From Acetobacter oryzifermentans (GTDB lineage Bacteria; Pseudomonadota; Alphaproteobacteria; Acetobacterales; Acetobacteraceae), in NCBI RefSeq assembly GCF_001628715.1, contig NZ_CP011120.1:1054001-1118000 (forward strand): DNA of 64,000 nt. The letters are read 5' to 3'. Positions 44,390 through 53,137 of this stretch are shown here, piece by piece; positions within the stretch are counted from its first letter, which is position 1; each line of letters begins with the position of its first letter. A program made the translations under genes and the position numbers. Under the pieces are notes generated by a model. That model was not told where the DNA came from. It was given only the letters and a program-made list of their open reading frames with translations, and ran no database searches.

Positions 44390-47181
44390 GGCCGGTCTTC
44401 CAGCCGTTTCAGCAGCATGGGCACATGCACTTGGTCTGCCTTATAACTGCCGGTAAGCGCGTAAATGACAATATTTAGTCCAAAGCGATAAGCCAGTAAC
44501 CGCTGCTCTGCGCCACCAGGAATAACCGCAAAGGGCGTATTGCCAGATGGATCAACCGCCCAAGCGTGTGCCCAGTCTGCCGAGCCGATAATAATGGGGC
44601 TGACTTCATCATTTCCGGCATCGCCTTCCCGCGCCACCCAGATGGGCTGGCCAGCGTAACGGCCCGGAAAGTCATGCAGCAGGTAAAAAGTATGCGCCAG
44701 TAGGTGGTGGTCATTCATGGTTACGAGGGGCGGCACTGTTAGCCCTGTTGTAGCACGGCGCAGGGCGGCACGCGTGCCCGGAGCATCTCCGGCAAAGCTG
44801 GCATCATCTGTGGTGCCGTCTGGCGTGTCCTGTCCTTGGGTATCAATGAGCAAAATGCCACCATGCGCCATAAAACGGTTGAGTGCGGCTATCATGGCGG
44901 GAGAGGTATGAGCATCTGGCGTAATCGGCCAGTATAGCAATGGATAGTAGGCTAGATCATCCGTTTCGGGGTGCACGCCATCAGGGTGGCCCAGCACGGC
45001 AGATGTGCGGGCATTCGTAAAATCCGCCAAACCCTGAAGCCCTTGGCGCGAGGCTTCATCTACATCTTCATGCCCGGTCAACACGTAGGCCAGACGTGTT
45101 TCAAGTGCTGCTCCGGGCACGGAGGGTAAGGTTTGTTGTGCAGGAACCGGCGGTTGTGTATCTGCTGCATGGGCCGGAGCGGCCATGCCGAACAGCAGCC
45201 CGCCTATAACCAATGCAGCCGTATGAGCGCGGTTGGTAACCAAAAGCCCTTTGCGCATCAGCAGAACCACAGCGCCATCAAGCAACAGCAGAACAATGGC
45301 TGCCAGAAGGCAGAAGCGCCCCAGAGGCACATCCGGCTGTTGTCCTGCCGGATCTGTAATAAGACCCACGGCGCTTTCAGGATGCAGCGTGGCAACGTGG
45401 TCCGCGGCATTTAAGGCGCGGCGGCCAGAACCGGGGCCATACAGGCCCGGAGGGTGCGCGGGGGAAACATCCGTGCTGGCAAAGGCGGAAGCTTTTAGGC
45501 CGCGCGCATAAGGTGGCGGAGGGCCAGCAATACCTGCACCATCCAGCGTAAGGGCTGGTTGCAATATGGCATCATCCGCTGGCACACTTACGCCGTTTGC
45601 GTGGTCTGTCAGCCTTTGCAGCATGGAGACAAACAACCCGGAAAGCGGCAGGTTAGACCAATCTGTCGTGCTGCTGACATGGAACAGCACAATTTCACCT
45701 TTGCCCAGCGCGGCATGTGTAACCAGAGGCGTGCCATCTGCCAGCCGTGCCCATGTATGCTCAGTAAGTGTGGCGGAGGGGCGTGCCAGAACCTGCCGAG
45801 AGACTGTGACATCATGAGGAGGCACTAAACCAGCGAATGGGGAGGTGGCATCAAACTTGGCAAGTTTTTGCGGGGTGCCCCATGTCATGGAGCCGCCGAG
45901 TTGGCGTGCACCATCCAGCAAAGCGACGGGAAGCAGATCTTGCATGGTCTGCTGGGTATTGTCGTTCTCGGTGGTTTCAGTCGCATCATCATGCTGGGCA
46001 CCGGCAAGGGCTGGTCCTGCAAAGCGGATGAGTGTGCCGCCATTTTTAACCCATTCACGCACTTTTTCTCGTGTTTCCGGGTCTGCCAATGTGCCATCAG
46101 GCGCAATTAAAACAGAAAGCGGGCGGCTTAAAAGCGCCAATGGCGTGCCTTCATGCAATTCGGCAGAAGGGGCAAGAGCGCGGCGCAAATAGAACAAAGA
46201 CCCCACTAAAGGTGTATCCGCTCCGCCGGAAGCCAGAAGCCCTACCGGATGCAGGCGGCTGCTTTCATCCATTAGCACTGTGGTGGCAGCGCTAGCTGTG
46301 CCTGCAAGCGTAAGCGTATCTATGCGGTTGCGCACGGCGGCAGGCAAGTTCACAGCAATATTGGCGTGACCAGATTGTGCGGGCAGGGTTACGGGTACAA
46401 CGGCCAGTGTGCCCCCATCTTGCGTATGCGCAATAACATTAAAACTGCGTGGAGCCGCAGCAGGCATCGCCACCAGCCGTGCCATGACGTTATTGCCTTT
46501 ATCGACCACCGGAGCCAGAGCCACAGCGTTTTGATGCGGAAAGCGCACTTCCCGCACGCGCCCTAAACGTTGCAGGGTGTGCGTAAACGCGCCATCGCTG
46601 GGGGTGGCAACACCATCCGCCAGATACAGAATACTGCCAAATGTTTGTGCCGCTAGATGTTCCAGTGTGTGGGCGGCAGCTAAGCGATCTACTTGCCAAG
46701 GTTCTGGGCGCAACGCGTTTAGATGCTGCCGCACTTGAGCAACTGGCAAGGGGGCGAGGCTTTCTGCCACAGATGTTTCGGCTTCCGGCGCGGTGGTAAG
46801 CAACAGCACGGGACGTTTGGCGCGTTCGGCATCATCCAGAAAATTCTGGGCAGCGGCTAAACGTTCGTTCCAGTCTGCGGCGCTGAACATGCCGTTATCT
46901 ATAATAAGCAACACCGGGCCAGATCCTTGCTGGGCGGCATTGTGCCCCGGTAGCACTGGCCGGGCCAAGCCAAGAACCAACAAAGTAACAGCGAGCAGCC
47001 GGAGGAGCAGCAACCACAGCGGAGAGCGTGCAGCCTCGGTATGGCGTGGTTTCAGGCTGGCCAACAGTTTTACAGGCGGAAACACTTGTTGGCGTGGGCG
47101 CGGGGGTATTGCACGCACAAGCCACCACACCAACGGCAGCGTAAGCAGGCCCAGTAGGGCAAGGGGAGCCAGAAAAATCAT
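44386..47181 (-). CDS. BatA-like N-terminal / DUF4159 membrane protein
   Basis: 931 residues. It begins with the double-span aerotolerance-type N-terminus (MIFLAPLALLGLLTLPLVWW, then a second helix near 57-78). Next is a vWA-like fold whose MIDAS is degraded (LLIIDNGMFSA instead of DxSxS). Two spans follow near 625-680, and a C-terminal DUF4159 region from about 700 (TRLAYVLTGHEDVDEAS, YPLLYWPITPDA, GGILLIDTQGQD). Overlaps of 4 bases at both ends. The domain make-up matches DUF4159 proteins linked to MoxR clusters; function unknown. Confidence 0.82.
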   Translation of the reverse strand: MIFLAPLALLGLLTLPLVWWLVRAIPPRPRQQVFPPVKLLASLKPRHTEAARSPLWLLLLRLLAVTLLVLGLARPVLPGHNAAQQGSGPVLLIIDNGMFSAADWNERLAAAQNFLDDAERAKRPVLLLTTAPEAETSVAESLAPLPVAQVRQHLNALRPEPWQVDRLAAAHTLEHLAAQTFGSILYLADGVATPSDGAFTHTLQRLGRVREVRFPHQNAVALAPVVDKGNNVMARLVAMPAAAPRSFNVIAHTQDGGTLAVVPVTLPAQSGHANIAVNLPAAVRNRIDTLTLAGTASAATTVLMDESSRLHPVGLLASGGADTPLVGSLFYLRRALAPSAELHEGTPLALLSRPLSVLIAPDGTLADPETREKVREWVKNGGTLIRFAGPALAGAQHDDATETTENDNTQQTMQDLLPVALLDGARQLGGSMTWGTPQKLAKFDATSPFAGLVPPHDVTVSRQVLARPSATLTEHTWARLADGTPLVTHAALGKGEIVLFHVSSTTDWSNLPLSGLFVSMLQRLTDHANGVSVPADDAILQPALTLDGAGIAGPPPPYARGLKASAFASTDVSPAHPPGLYGPGSGRRALNAADHVATLHPESAVGLITDPAGQQPDVPLGRFCLLAAIVLLLLDGAVVLLMRKGLLVTNRAHTAALVIGGLLFGMAAPAHAADTQPPVPAQQTLPSVPGAALETRLAYVLTGHEDVDEASRQGLQGLADFTNARTSAVLGHPDGVHPETDDLAYYPLLYWPITPDAHTSPAMIAALNRFMAHGGILLIDTQGQDTPDGTTDDASFAGDAPGTRAALRRATTGLTVPPLVTMNDHHLLAHTFYLLHDFPGRYAGQPIWVAREGDAGNDEVSPIIIGSADWAHAWAVDPSGNTPFAVIPGGAEQRLLAYRFGLNIVIYALTGSYKADQVHVPMLLKRLEDRP

Positions 47182-48161
47182 ACCCGGCGGCCCATCAAAT
47201 TATGCAGGGCCAGCAAGGTGGGCGTGGCTGGAGTATCGGTAACATGGCAAATATAATCATGCCCAAGGCTTGTAGCCATTTGCTCAATCTGGCTGCTACG
47301 TGCAGATGCCAGATGGGTGTAATCTGCACGCAATGTTTGCACATGGGGCAGCTCAATGGGCGGTTCCTGCTCCAGCCCCGTAAACTCAACGCGCCCTTCA
47401 TAGGGCAGGGAAAGCTCTGCCGGATCTGCGATATGGAGAATATGTGCACGCACGCCCTGCGCTGCACATTGATGCAGCAGACCGCGCAGGGCCTCTGTTT
47501 CACACAGCAGATCACTGGTCAGCAGTAAATGTGCATGGCGCGGCAGCGCGACAGCGGCAGGCAGCGTATTTTTTTGCGGCGAGGAAGCCTGAAACACCAA
47601 AGCCAATGCCAGACGCTCCAGAAGGCTGCCTCCAGAGGGTAGATGCACCATACCGGATGAAGAAAGCAGCCGAATGCGTTCTCCCCCACGAGCAAGAGCA
47701 GCGGCCATTGCCAGCGTGAGTAGAATGGCGCTTTCCAGCTTGGTGGGCATGTTGGTGCGGGAGTGCCAGTTCATGGAGCCAGAAAGATCACACCACAACA
47801 GAATGGTTTGCGCGCTTTCGGCTTCTGTTTCGCGCACATAAGCATGGGTGCTGCGGGCGGACTGTCGCCAGTCTATATGCGCAGCAGGCTCTCCCGGCTG
47901 GGCTGGGCGATATTGCCAGAAGGTATCTCCCCACCCCGCGCGATGTTGCGGGTGCTGCCCGGCCGCCAGTGTGGCGGCGGTGCGATTGGCCTGCACAATT
48001 AAATCGGGCATGCGTGCCGCCAAGGCCTGTGCTTGTTGAGTAAGCGTGGCAGGTTGCCCGATGGCAGCAGAACTATCTGCCAGCGCGGCAAAATGCGGAG
48101 CCTGTGTGGTGCCAGCCTTATTGCGGCGGAATGCGGCGGTAAGAAAGGAGGGGCCGCGCAA
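47178..48161 (-). CDS. DUF58 domain protein
   Basis: 327 residues, soluble. The DUF58 hallmark is seen in GWGDTFWQYRPAQPGEPAAHIDWRQSARS; the key residues are YRPAQPGEPAAHIDWR. It is followed by a vWA-like fold with MIDAS DLSGS (LLWCDLSGSMNW). DUF58 proteins are partners of MoxR ATPases. Starts 5 bases after the moxR-like stop and overlaps the next gene by 4. Confidence 0.9.
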   Translation of the reverse strand: MRGPSFLTAAFRRNKAGTTQAPHFAALADSSAAIGQPATLTQQAQALAARMPDLIVQANRTAATLAAGQHPQHRAGWGDTFWQYRPAQPGEPAAHIDWRQSARSTHAYVRETEAESAQTILLWCDLSGSMNWHSRTNMPTKLESAILLTLAMAAALARGGERIRLLSSSGMVHLPSGGSLLERLALALVFQASSPQKNTLPAAVALPRHAHLLLTSDLLCETEALRGLLHQCAAQGVRAHILHIADPAELSLPYEGRVEFTGLEQEPPIELPHVQTLRADYTHLASARSSQIEQMATSLGHDYICHVTDTPATPTLLALHNLMGRRV

Positions 48162-48166
48162 TGGCT

Positions 48167-49186
48167 TTAACCCAGTTGTTGCAGAAGGCGAGAGATTACA
48201 TCCTGAATTTGCACACCTTCAGCGCGGGCGGCAAAAGTAAGCGCCATACGGTGGGCCAGAACAGGCTGGGCCAGTGCCGCAACATCATCCATGCTGGGGG
48301 AAAGTCTGCCATCCAGCAAGGCGCATGCGCGGGTGGCCAGCATAAGCGTTTGTGCGGCACGCGGGCCGGGGCCCCAAGCAATTTGTTCACGCAAGGTGGC
48401 ATCTTGCGTGGTTTCTGGCCGGGCGTTGCGCACCAGGTTGAGAATGGCATCCAGCACTTTTTCACCTACCGGAATACGGCGCACCAGTGCCTGTGCTTCC
48501 AGCAGGCTTGCGGCATCCATAAGGGTTTGGGGCTGTTCTGTTTGTGCGCCGGTGGTGGCCAGCAGCATCTGCCGTTCCGCAGCTTCATCAGGGAAGGAGA
48601 GCGGAATTTGCAGCATAAAGCGGTCAAGCTGCGCTTCTGGCAGCGGGTAGGTGCCTTCCTGCTCCATAGGGTTCTGGGTGGCCAGAACATGAAAAGGGCG
48701 TGGCAAAGGGTATTCTGTTCCGGCTACGCTTACGCGGTGTTCCTGCATGGCTTGCAGCAGCGCAGACTGTGTACGGGGGCTGGCGCGGTTGATTTCATCC
48801 GCCATCAGCAACTGGCAGAATACCGGGCCGGGCACAAAGCGGAAGCTTCGGTGGCCAGAGGCATCTTCATCCAGAATTTCACTGCCCGTAATATCGGAGG
48901 GCATAAGGTCTGGCGTAAACTGCACGCGGCGCGAATCAAGCCCCAGCACTGTTCCCAAAGTTGTGACCAGCAATGTTTTGCCTAAACCGGGCGCCCCCAC
49001 CAAAAGCGCGTGGCCACCAGCAAGAATGGTGGCAAGCGTTTGGCGGATAACCTGTTTTTGGCCAAAAACAATGCGAGAGGTTTCCTGCTGCACGGCTTGC
49101 AGCCGTTCGCAGATACGGTCTGCCTCCCGCACTTCGGGAGGAGATGAGGGCTGTTGCGCGGGCTGCGATGCGTCTGATGCGGTCAT
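48167..49186 (-). CDS. MoxR-family AAA+ ATPase
   Basis: 339 residues from the ATG at 49186; a GTG at 49204 would add six and neither has a strong Shine-Dalgarno. AAA_3 domain: Walker A GAPGLGKT (64-71), the RVQFTPDLMPSDITGSEIL segment, Walker B LLMADEIN, sensor ATQNPMEQEGTYPLPEAQLDRF. MoxR ATPases act as chaperones that mature or remodel partner complexes with vWA proteins. First gene of the four-gene cluster. Confidence 0.93.
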   Translation of the reverse strand: MTASDASQPAQQPSSPPEVREADRICERLQAVQQETSRIVFGQKQVIRQTLATILAGGHALLVGAPGLGKTLLVTTLGTVLGLDSRRVQFTPDLMPSDITGSEILDEDASGHRSFRFVPGPVFCQLLMADEINRASPRTQSALLQAMQEHRVSVAGTEYPLPRPFHVLATQNPMEQEGTYPLPEAQLDRFMLQIPLSFPDEAAERQMLLATTGAQTEQPQTLMDAASLLEAQALVRRIPVGEKVLDAILNLVRNARPETTQDATLREQIAWGPGPRAAQTLMLATRACALLDGRLSPSMDDVAALAQPVLAHRMALTFAARAEGVQIQDVISRLLQQLG

Positions 49187-49228
49187 GGTTCCAGTGTGAA
49201 GCACATACGGGGCTTACATCAAGCGGGG

Positions 49229-49281
49229 TATCATCCCTATATCATCAGGATGACGGTATGGACACGTATTACAGGATGATA
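49229..49281. repeat. Repeated TCATC/GATGA motifs in a divergent promoter region
   Basis: TATCATCC (49229-49236) has its exact reverse complement GGATGATA at 49274-49281. Between them is TCATC-AG-GATGA (49242-49253), a 5-bp inverted repeat. The region separates the moxR-like gene (minus) from the DUF1285 gene (plus), so it may hold an operator shared by both. Confidence 0.4.
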
Positions 49282-49286
49282 GGCCA

Positions 49287-49892
49287 GTGAAAGGCGAACA
49301 CGCAGTGAGTGGCGACAGTCTTGCCTGTTCGGGGCATCAGGAAAGCCCGGAAAGAAAAAGGCATGACTTGGGATACCTGCCTTTTCTGGTGCGGCGCGAT
49401 GGCGTGTGGCTTTATAGGGGCACGCCCATAAAACGTAAGGCCATGCTGTGCATGTTTGGCTCCATGCTCACGCGGGATGAAAAAGGGGCATACCTGCTAC
49501 GCTCTCCTTTTGAGACCGGGTATATTGAAGTGGAAGACGTGCCTTTTCTGGCGGTAGAGCTGGATTGGACAGGCTGCGGCAGAATGCAGCGTCTGTGTTT
49601 TCGCACCAATATGGATGAAGTGGTGGTGGCTGGGCCAGAGCACCCGATTCGGACAGATTGGAACATGCCGCCAGAAGCGTGCCCGGAGAGTTGCCCACCC
49701 TATATCCGCTTGCGAGAGGGGGATGATAGGCGCTTTCCGTTAGAAGCGCGTCTGTCTCGCCCAGTGTGGTACGAGCTGGCCGCTTTGGCAGAACCAGGCG
49801 TGTGCCAAGGGGTTCCCTGCATGGGCGTGTGGAGTTGCGGGTGCTTTTTTCCGCTTTCCAGGCAATCATCCGGCACAGATTGCGACGCATGA
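49287..49892 (+). CDS. DUF1285 domain protein
   Basis: 201 residues; start GTG at 49287, with a GTG at 49305 possible. LPFLVRRDGVWLYRGTPIKRKAM and YLLRSPFETGYIEVEDVPFLAVEL (key residues RDGVWLYRGTPI and IEVEDVPF) are characteristic of DUF1285 of proteobacteria. Function is unknown. The C-terminus is Cys-rich. Its stop overlaps the CCA-transferase start by 4 bases, an arrangement I know from other alphaproteobacteria. Confidence 0.85.
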   Translation: MKGEHAVSGDSLACSGHQESPERKRHDLGYLPFLVRRDGVWLYRGTPIKRKAMLCMFGSMLTRDEKGAYLLRSPFETGYIEVEDVPFLAVELDWTGCGRMQRLCFRTNMDEVVVAGPEHPIRTDWNMPPEACPESCPPYIRLREGDDRRFPLEARLSRPVWYELAALAEPGVCQGVPCMGVWSCGCFFPLSRQSSGTDCDA

Positions 49893-51082
49893 CTCGCACT
49901 TTATTGCACCGGCTGGCTCCTGCACGTTTGCATGCGCTGGAGCAGATATGGGCCGTGCTGCCTGAAGCACGGCTTGTTGGCGGTGTGGTGCGTGATTTGA
50001 TGGTGGGGCGCGCTATTGCAGATGTTGATCTGGCAGTGCCGCAACCGCCCGAAGAGGTTATGCAAGGCCTGAAGGCGCAGGGCATTACAGTTGTGCCTAC
50101 CGGGTTGGCGCATGGCACAGTGACAGCGGTTATCGATTCCGCGCCCTATGAAATTACCACCCTACGGCGCGATGTGGAAACAGATGGACGGCACGCCGTG
50201 GTGTGCTGGACAGACAACTGGCAGGAAGATGCCGCGCGCCGAGATTTTACAATCAACGCCATGTCCTGTGACAGCACAGGTGCTGTGCATGATTATTTTG
50301 GCGGCCAGCAAGATCTGGCAGAAGGAACTGTGCGTTTTGTAGGCGATGTCACGCTGCGGATACAGGAAGATGCGCTGCGTATTCTGCGGTTTTTTCGCTT
50401 TTGGGGGCGCTATGGGCAGGGGCGGGCAGATGCACAGGCCATGCAGGCCATTACTGCGCAGGCGGCGTTGCTGAACGGCCTGTCTGTTGAGCGGGTATGG
50501 TCTGAACTTAAACGTATTCTGGCTGGGCCGAAGGCGCAGGATGTTGTGTATTTGATGCAGCAGGCCGGTATTCTGCCTGTTCTGTTGCCAGAAGGTGCAA
50601 ATGTGCCTTTGTTTGCACGGTTGATGGCGTTTAATCCGCCAGCAGATGCACTGCTGCGGCTTGCTGCTTTGGTGCCGAATAAAAGCGCAGATATGGCACG
50701 CCGCCTCAAATTTTCTCGCGCTGAAGCCGCACGCCTCAAAGCCATGCAGGCTGAACCCGTACCTTTGCCCAAGATGTCCGATGCGCAATTACGCCATTTA
50801 TTGGCAGATACTCCGCCAGATATTCTGGCTGCACGCAGTTGGCTGCATCAGGCGCGGTATTCTGATGTTTTGGGCGAAGAACTGCGGCAACGTTTAGCGC
50901 AGCTTGAAATCCCTGTGTTTCCGATAGCAGGGCGAGATTTGCTAGAGGCAGGCTGCCAGCCGGGGCCGCACGTTGGGCAGGTGCTGAAAGATGTGCGTAA
51001 CTGGTGGCAACAGGGTGGTTGCAGCGCAGATAAACAGGCTTGTCTGGCCTATGCGTTAGAGCTGGTGAAAGCGTTGCCATAA
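49889..51082 (+). CDS. CCA tRNA nucleotidyltransferase
   Basis: Class II nucleotidyltransferase that adds or repairs the 3' CCA of tRNA. 397 residues from the ATG at 49889; the open frame upstream runs inside the DUF1285 gene. GGVVRD at 31-36 and the metal-binding DVD at 45-47 form the active site. RRDFTINAM and the RIQEDALRILRFFRF helix follow. A poly(A) polymerase of the same family cannot be fully excluded, but length and context favour CCA addition. Confidence 0.92.
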   Translation: MTRTLLHRLAPARLHALEQIWAVLPEARLVGGVVRDLMVGRAIADVDLAVPQPPEEVMQGLKAQGITVVPTGLAHGTVTAVIDSAPYEITTLRRDVETDGRHAVVCWTDNWQEDAARRDFTINAMSCDSTGAVHDYFGGQQDLAEGTVRFVGDVTLRIQEDALRILRFFRFWGRYGQGRADAQAMQAITAQAALLNGLSVERVWSELKRILAGPKAQDVVYLMQQAGILPVLLPEGANVPLFARLMAFNPPADALLRLAALVPNKSADMARRLKFSRAEAARLKAMQAEPVPLPKMSDAQLRHLLADTPPDILAARSWLHQARYSDVLGEELRQRLAQLEIPVFPIAGRDLLEAGCQPGPHVGQVLKDVRNWWQQGGCSADKQACLAYALELVKALP

Positions 51083-51089
51083 TAAAACC

Positions 51090-51140
51090 ATGCGTCAGCC
51101 TCTTACGCGAAAGGGGGGGAGGCTGTTAGAGAAGACGCAT
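51090..51140 (+). other. Extended stem reaching the ABC exporter start codon
   Basis: ATGCGTCAGCCTC (51090-51102) can pair with GAGGCT (51119-51124) and GACGCAT (51134-51140), with an 9-base bulge between the two right arms. The right arm ends inside the ATG at 51139. It has no T run. It may tune translation of the exporter. Confidence 0.35.
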
Positions 51141-52932
51141 GACGTCACAAGCATCTGCTTCCTCTACCCGTTCGTCCCGTTCTTCCCGCGATTTATTGCC
51201 GGATGATACCCGCGTGCTTCTGAGGCGGTTATGGCGGCAGCAGGTGCGCCATTTTCCCGGTAACCTTACGGCTGTTGTGCTGCTTACGGTATTAACAGCC
51301 GGGCTTACTGCATTGTACCCGCTGGTTATTCAGCGTGCGCTGGATATGTTTTCCAGCCATGATTCCCGCATTCTGTATCAGGTGCCGCTGTTGGTGGTGC
51401 TGATTACGGTTGCCAAATCCATTTCTCAATACGCGCAAACGCTGGCGTCTCAGGGGTTGGTGCTCAAGGTTATTCGTGGTTTGCAAAGCGAGATGTTTGC
51501 GCATCTGATGCAGGCGGATATTACCGATGTAGAGCGTGAAGCTCCGGCCAAACTGGCAGCACGTTTTACCACGGATGCCGTTTCTATCCGTGAAGCCATG
51601 ATCCGCGCAGTAAACTCGCTGGGTGATGTTGTGACCGTGGTGGGGCTGATTGCCTCCATGTTTTACATGGATTGGGAACTCAGCCTGATAGCCGGTCTGC
51701 TTTACCCCATTGCCGCAGTGCCTATTCAAAAGCTGGGCAAACGCGTGCGGCGCGCTTCTGGTGGCATGCAGGAACGGATTGGGGAAACCGCTGCTTTTCT
51801 AACAGAAAGCTTTAGCCAGGCTCGTACTGTGCGCGTGTATCGGCTTGAACAGCGCGAGGAAGAACGCGCGGCCATTTCCTTCGATCATCTGCATCAGGCC
51901 ATGCTGCGTATTACGCGCGGTCGTGCACGTGTTGACCCCTTGTTAGAAGCGCTGGGTGGTTCTGCCGTGGCTGCGGTATTAGGTTTTGCAGGGTGGCGGG
52001 CCGCTATGGGCGGGGCCACATTGGGGGATTTTTCCGGCTTTGTGGCGGCTTTGTTGCTGGCAGCACGCCCCTTACGTGCATTAGGGGCCTTGAACGCCGC
52101 TTTGCAGGAAGGGTTGGCCGGGCTTGTGCGTATTTTTGAAATTATTGATGAAAAACCCGCCGTGGCAGATAGCCCCAATGCTGTGCTTCTTGGTGCCGGG
52201 CAGGGTGATCTGGTTTTTAAAGATGTCGGCTTTGTTTACCCAGATGGTCGCGTTGGTCTTTCCGGCCTTAATTTTGAGGCCAAGCCGGGCTTTACCGTAG
52301 CGCTGGTGGGGCCATCTGGTGCAGGTAAGTCCACTGCGCTTTCCCTTGTGCCGCGGCTGCATGATGTCACATCGGGCTGCATTTTACTGGATGGGCAAGA
52401 TCTGCGGGATATCACACTGGCCAGCTTGCGAGATGCCATCGCTTATGTCAGCCAAGATCCGCTGCTGTTTGACCTTTCTGTGCGCGACAACATTCTGATA
52501 GGCCGCCCCACCGCCACGGAAGAAGAGGTTCAGGCAGCGGCCAAAGCAGCCGCAGCCGAAAAGTTTATTCTGGCCTTGCCCGCAGGGTATGAAACCATAG
52601 TGGGGCCGGGTGGGCAGCGCCTTTCTGGCGGGCAGAGGCAGCGTGTGGCCTTGGCGCGCGCTCTACTGCGCAACCCACGCCTTCTGCTGCTGGACGAAGC
52701 GACAAGCGCACTGGATAGTGAGAACGAAGCCGCAGTGCAGGACGCTTTGGTGACCCTGCGTAAAGGGCGTACAACGCTTGTGGTGGCGCATCGTCTTTCC
52801 ACCGTACGGTCAGCAGATCTGGTGGTGGTCATGCAGGAAGGCCATGCTGTGGAATGCGGAAACCATGATGAACTCATGGCGCAAAACGGTCTATATGCGC
52901 GGCTGGTTAGAACACAGGGGTTGGAACGTTAA
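51139..52932 (+). CDS. ABC exporter, fused membrane and ATPase domains (MsbA-like)
   Basis: Half-size type IV ABC exporter acting as a homodimer in the inner membrane. 597 residues: about six spans in residues 30-320, then the ATPase. Walker A GPSGAGKST, Q-loop AYVSQDPLLF, signature RLSGGQRQRVALARALL, Walker B LLLLDEATSALD, H-loop VVAHRLSTV. Resembles MsbA and ABCB-type lipid or drug exporters; the substrate is not readable. It has its own leader with a stem and may be monocistronic. The gap 52933-53137 holds the operator described next and no gene. Confidence 0.93.
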   Translation: MTSQASASSTRSSRSSRDLLPDDTRVLLRRLWRQQVRHFPGNLTAVVLLTVLTAGLTALYPLVIQRALDMFSSHDSRILYQVPLLVVLITVAKSISQYAQTLASQGLVLKVIRGLQSEMFAHLMQADITDVEREAPAKLAARFTTDAVSIREAMIRAVNSLGDVVTVVGLIASMFYMDWELSLIAGLLYPIAAVPIQKLGKRVRRASGGMQERIGETAAFLTESFSQARTVRVYRLEQREEERAAISFDHLHQAMLRITRGRARVDPLLEALGGSAVAAVLGFAGWRAAMGGATLGDFSGFVAALLLAARPLRALGALNAALQEGLAGLVRIFEIIDEKPAVADSPNAVLLGAGQGDLVFKDVGFVYPDGRVGLSGLNFEAKPGFTVALVGPSGAGKSTALSLVPRLHDVTSGCILLDGQDLRDITLASLRDAIAYVSQDPLLFDLSVRDNILIGRPTATEEEVQAAAKAAAAEKFILALPAGYETIVGPGGQRLSGGQRQRVALARALLRNPRLLLLDEATSALDSENEAAVQDALVTLRKGRTTLVVAHRLSTVRSADLVVVMQEGHAVECGNHDELMAQNGLYARLVRTQGLER

Positions 52933-53057
52933 GGCCAGCGCAGCAGATTGGGCGAGGCAAACTGCGTCTTTTTTACAGCAAAACATTAAAAACCCAGGTT
53001 GCATGTGTGCTGAATGCCATGTGCGACTTGATGCCTGCTTGTGAACATGCCACAAAA

Positions 53058-53093
53058 CTGACCGACCAGTTCGGTCAGAGATGAATTGACCGA
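53058..53093 (+). promoter_or_regulatory. TetR-type operator upstream of the EmrAB pair
   Basis: CTGACCGA-CCAGT-TCGGTCAG (53058-53078) is a perfect 8-bp inverted repeat of the GACCGACC/GGTCGGTC kind often bound by TetR-family repressors. A third half-site TTGACCGA lies at 53086-53093. No TetR-like gene is nearby. Confidence 0.55.
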
Positions 53094-53137
53094 AAAAGCA
53101 GGGTATGCGCCGTGCGTTTGAGATGGCAGGGAACAGT

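Noticed and set aside
52960..52980. T-rich stretch after the ABC exporter as a terminator
   Set aside because: No stable stem could be found before the T run.
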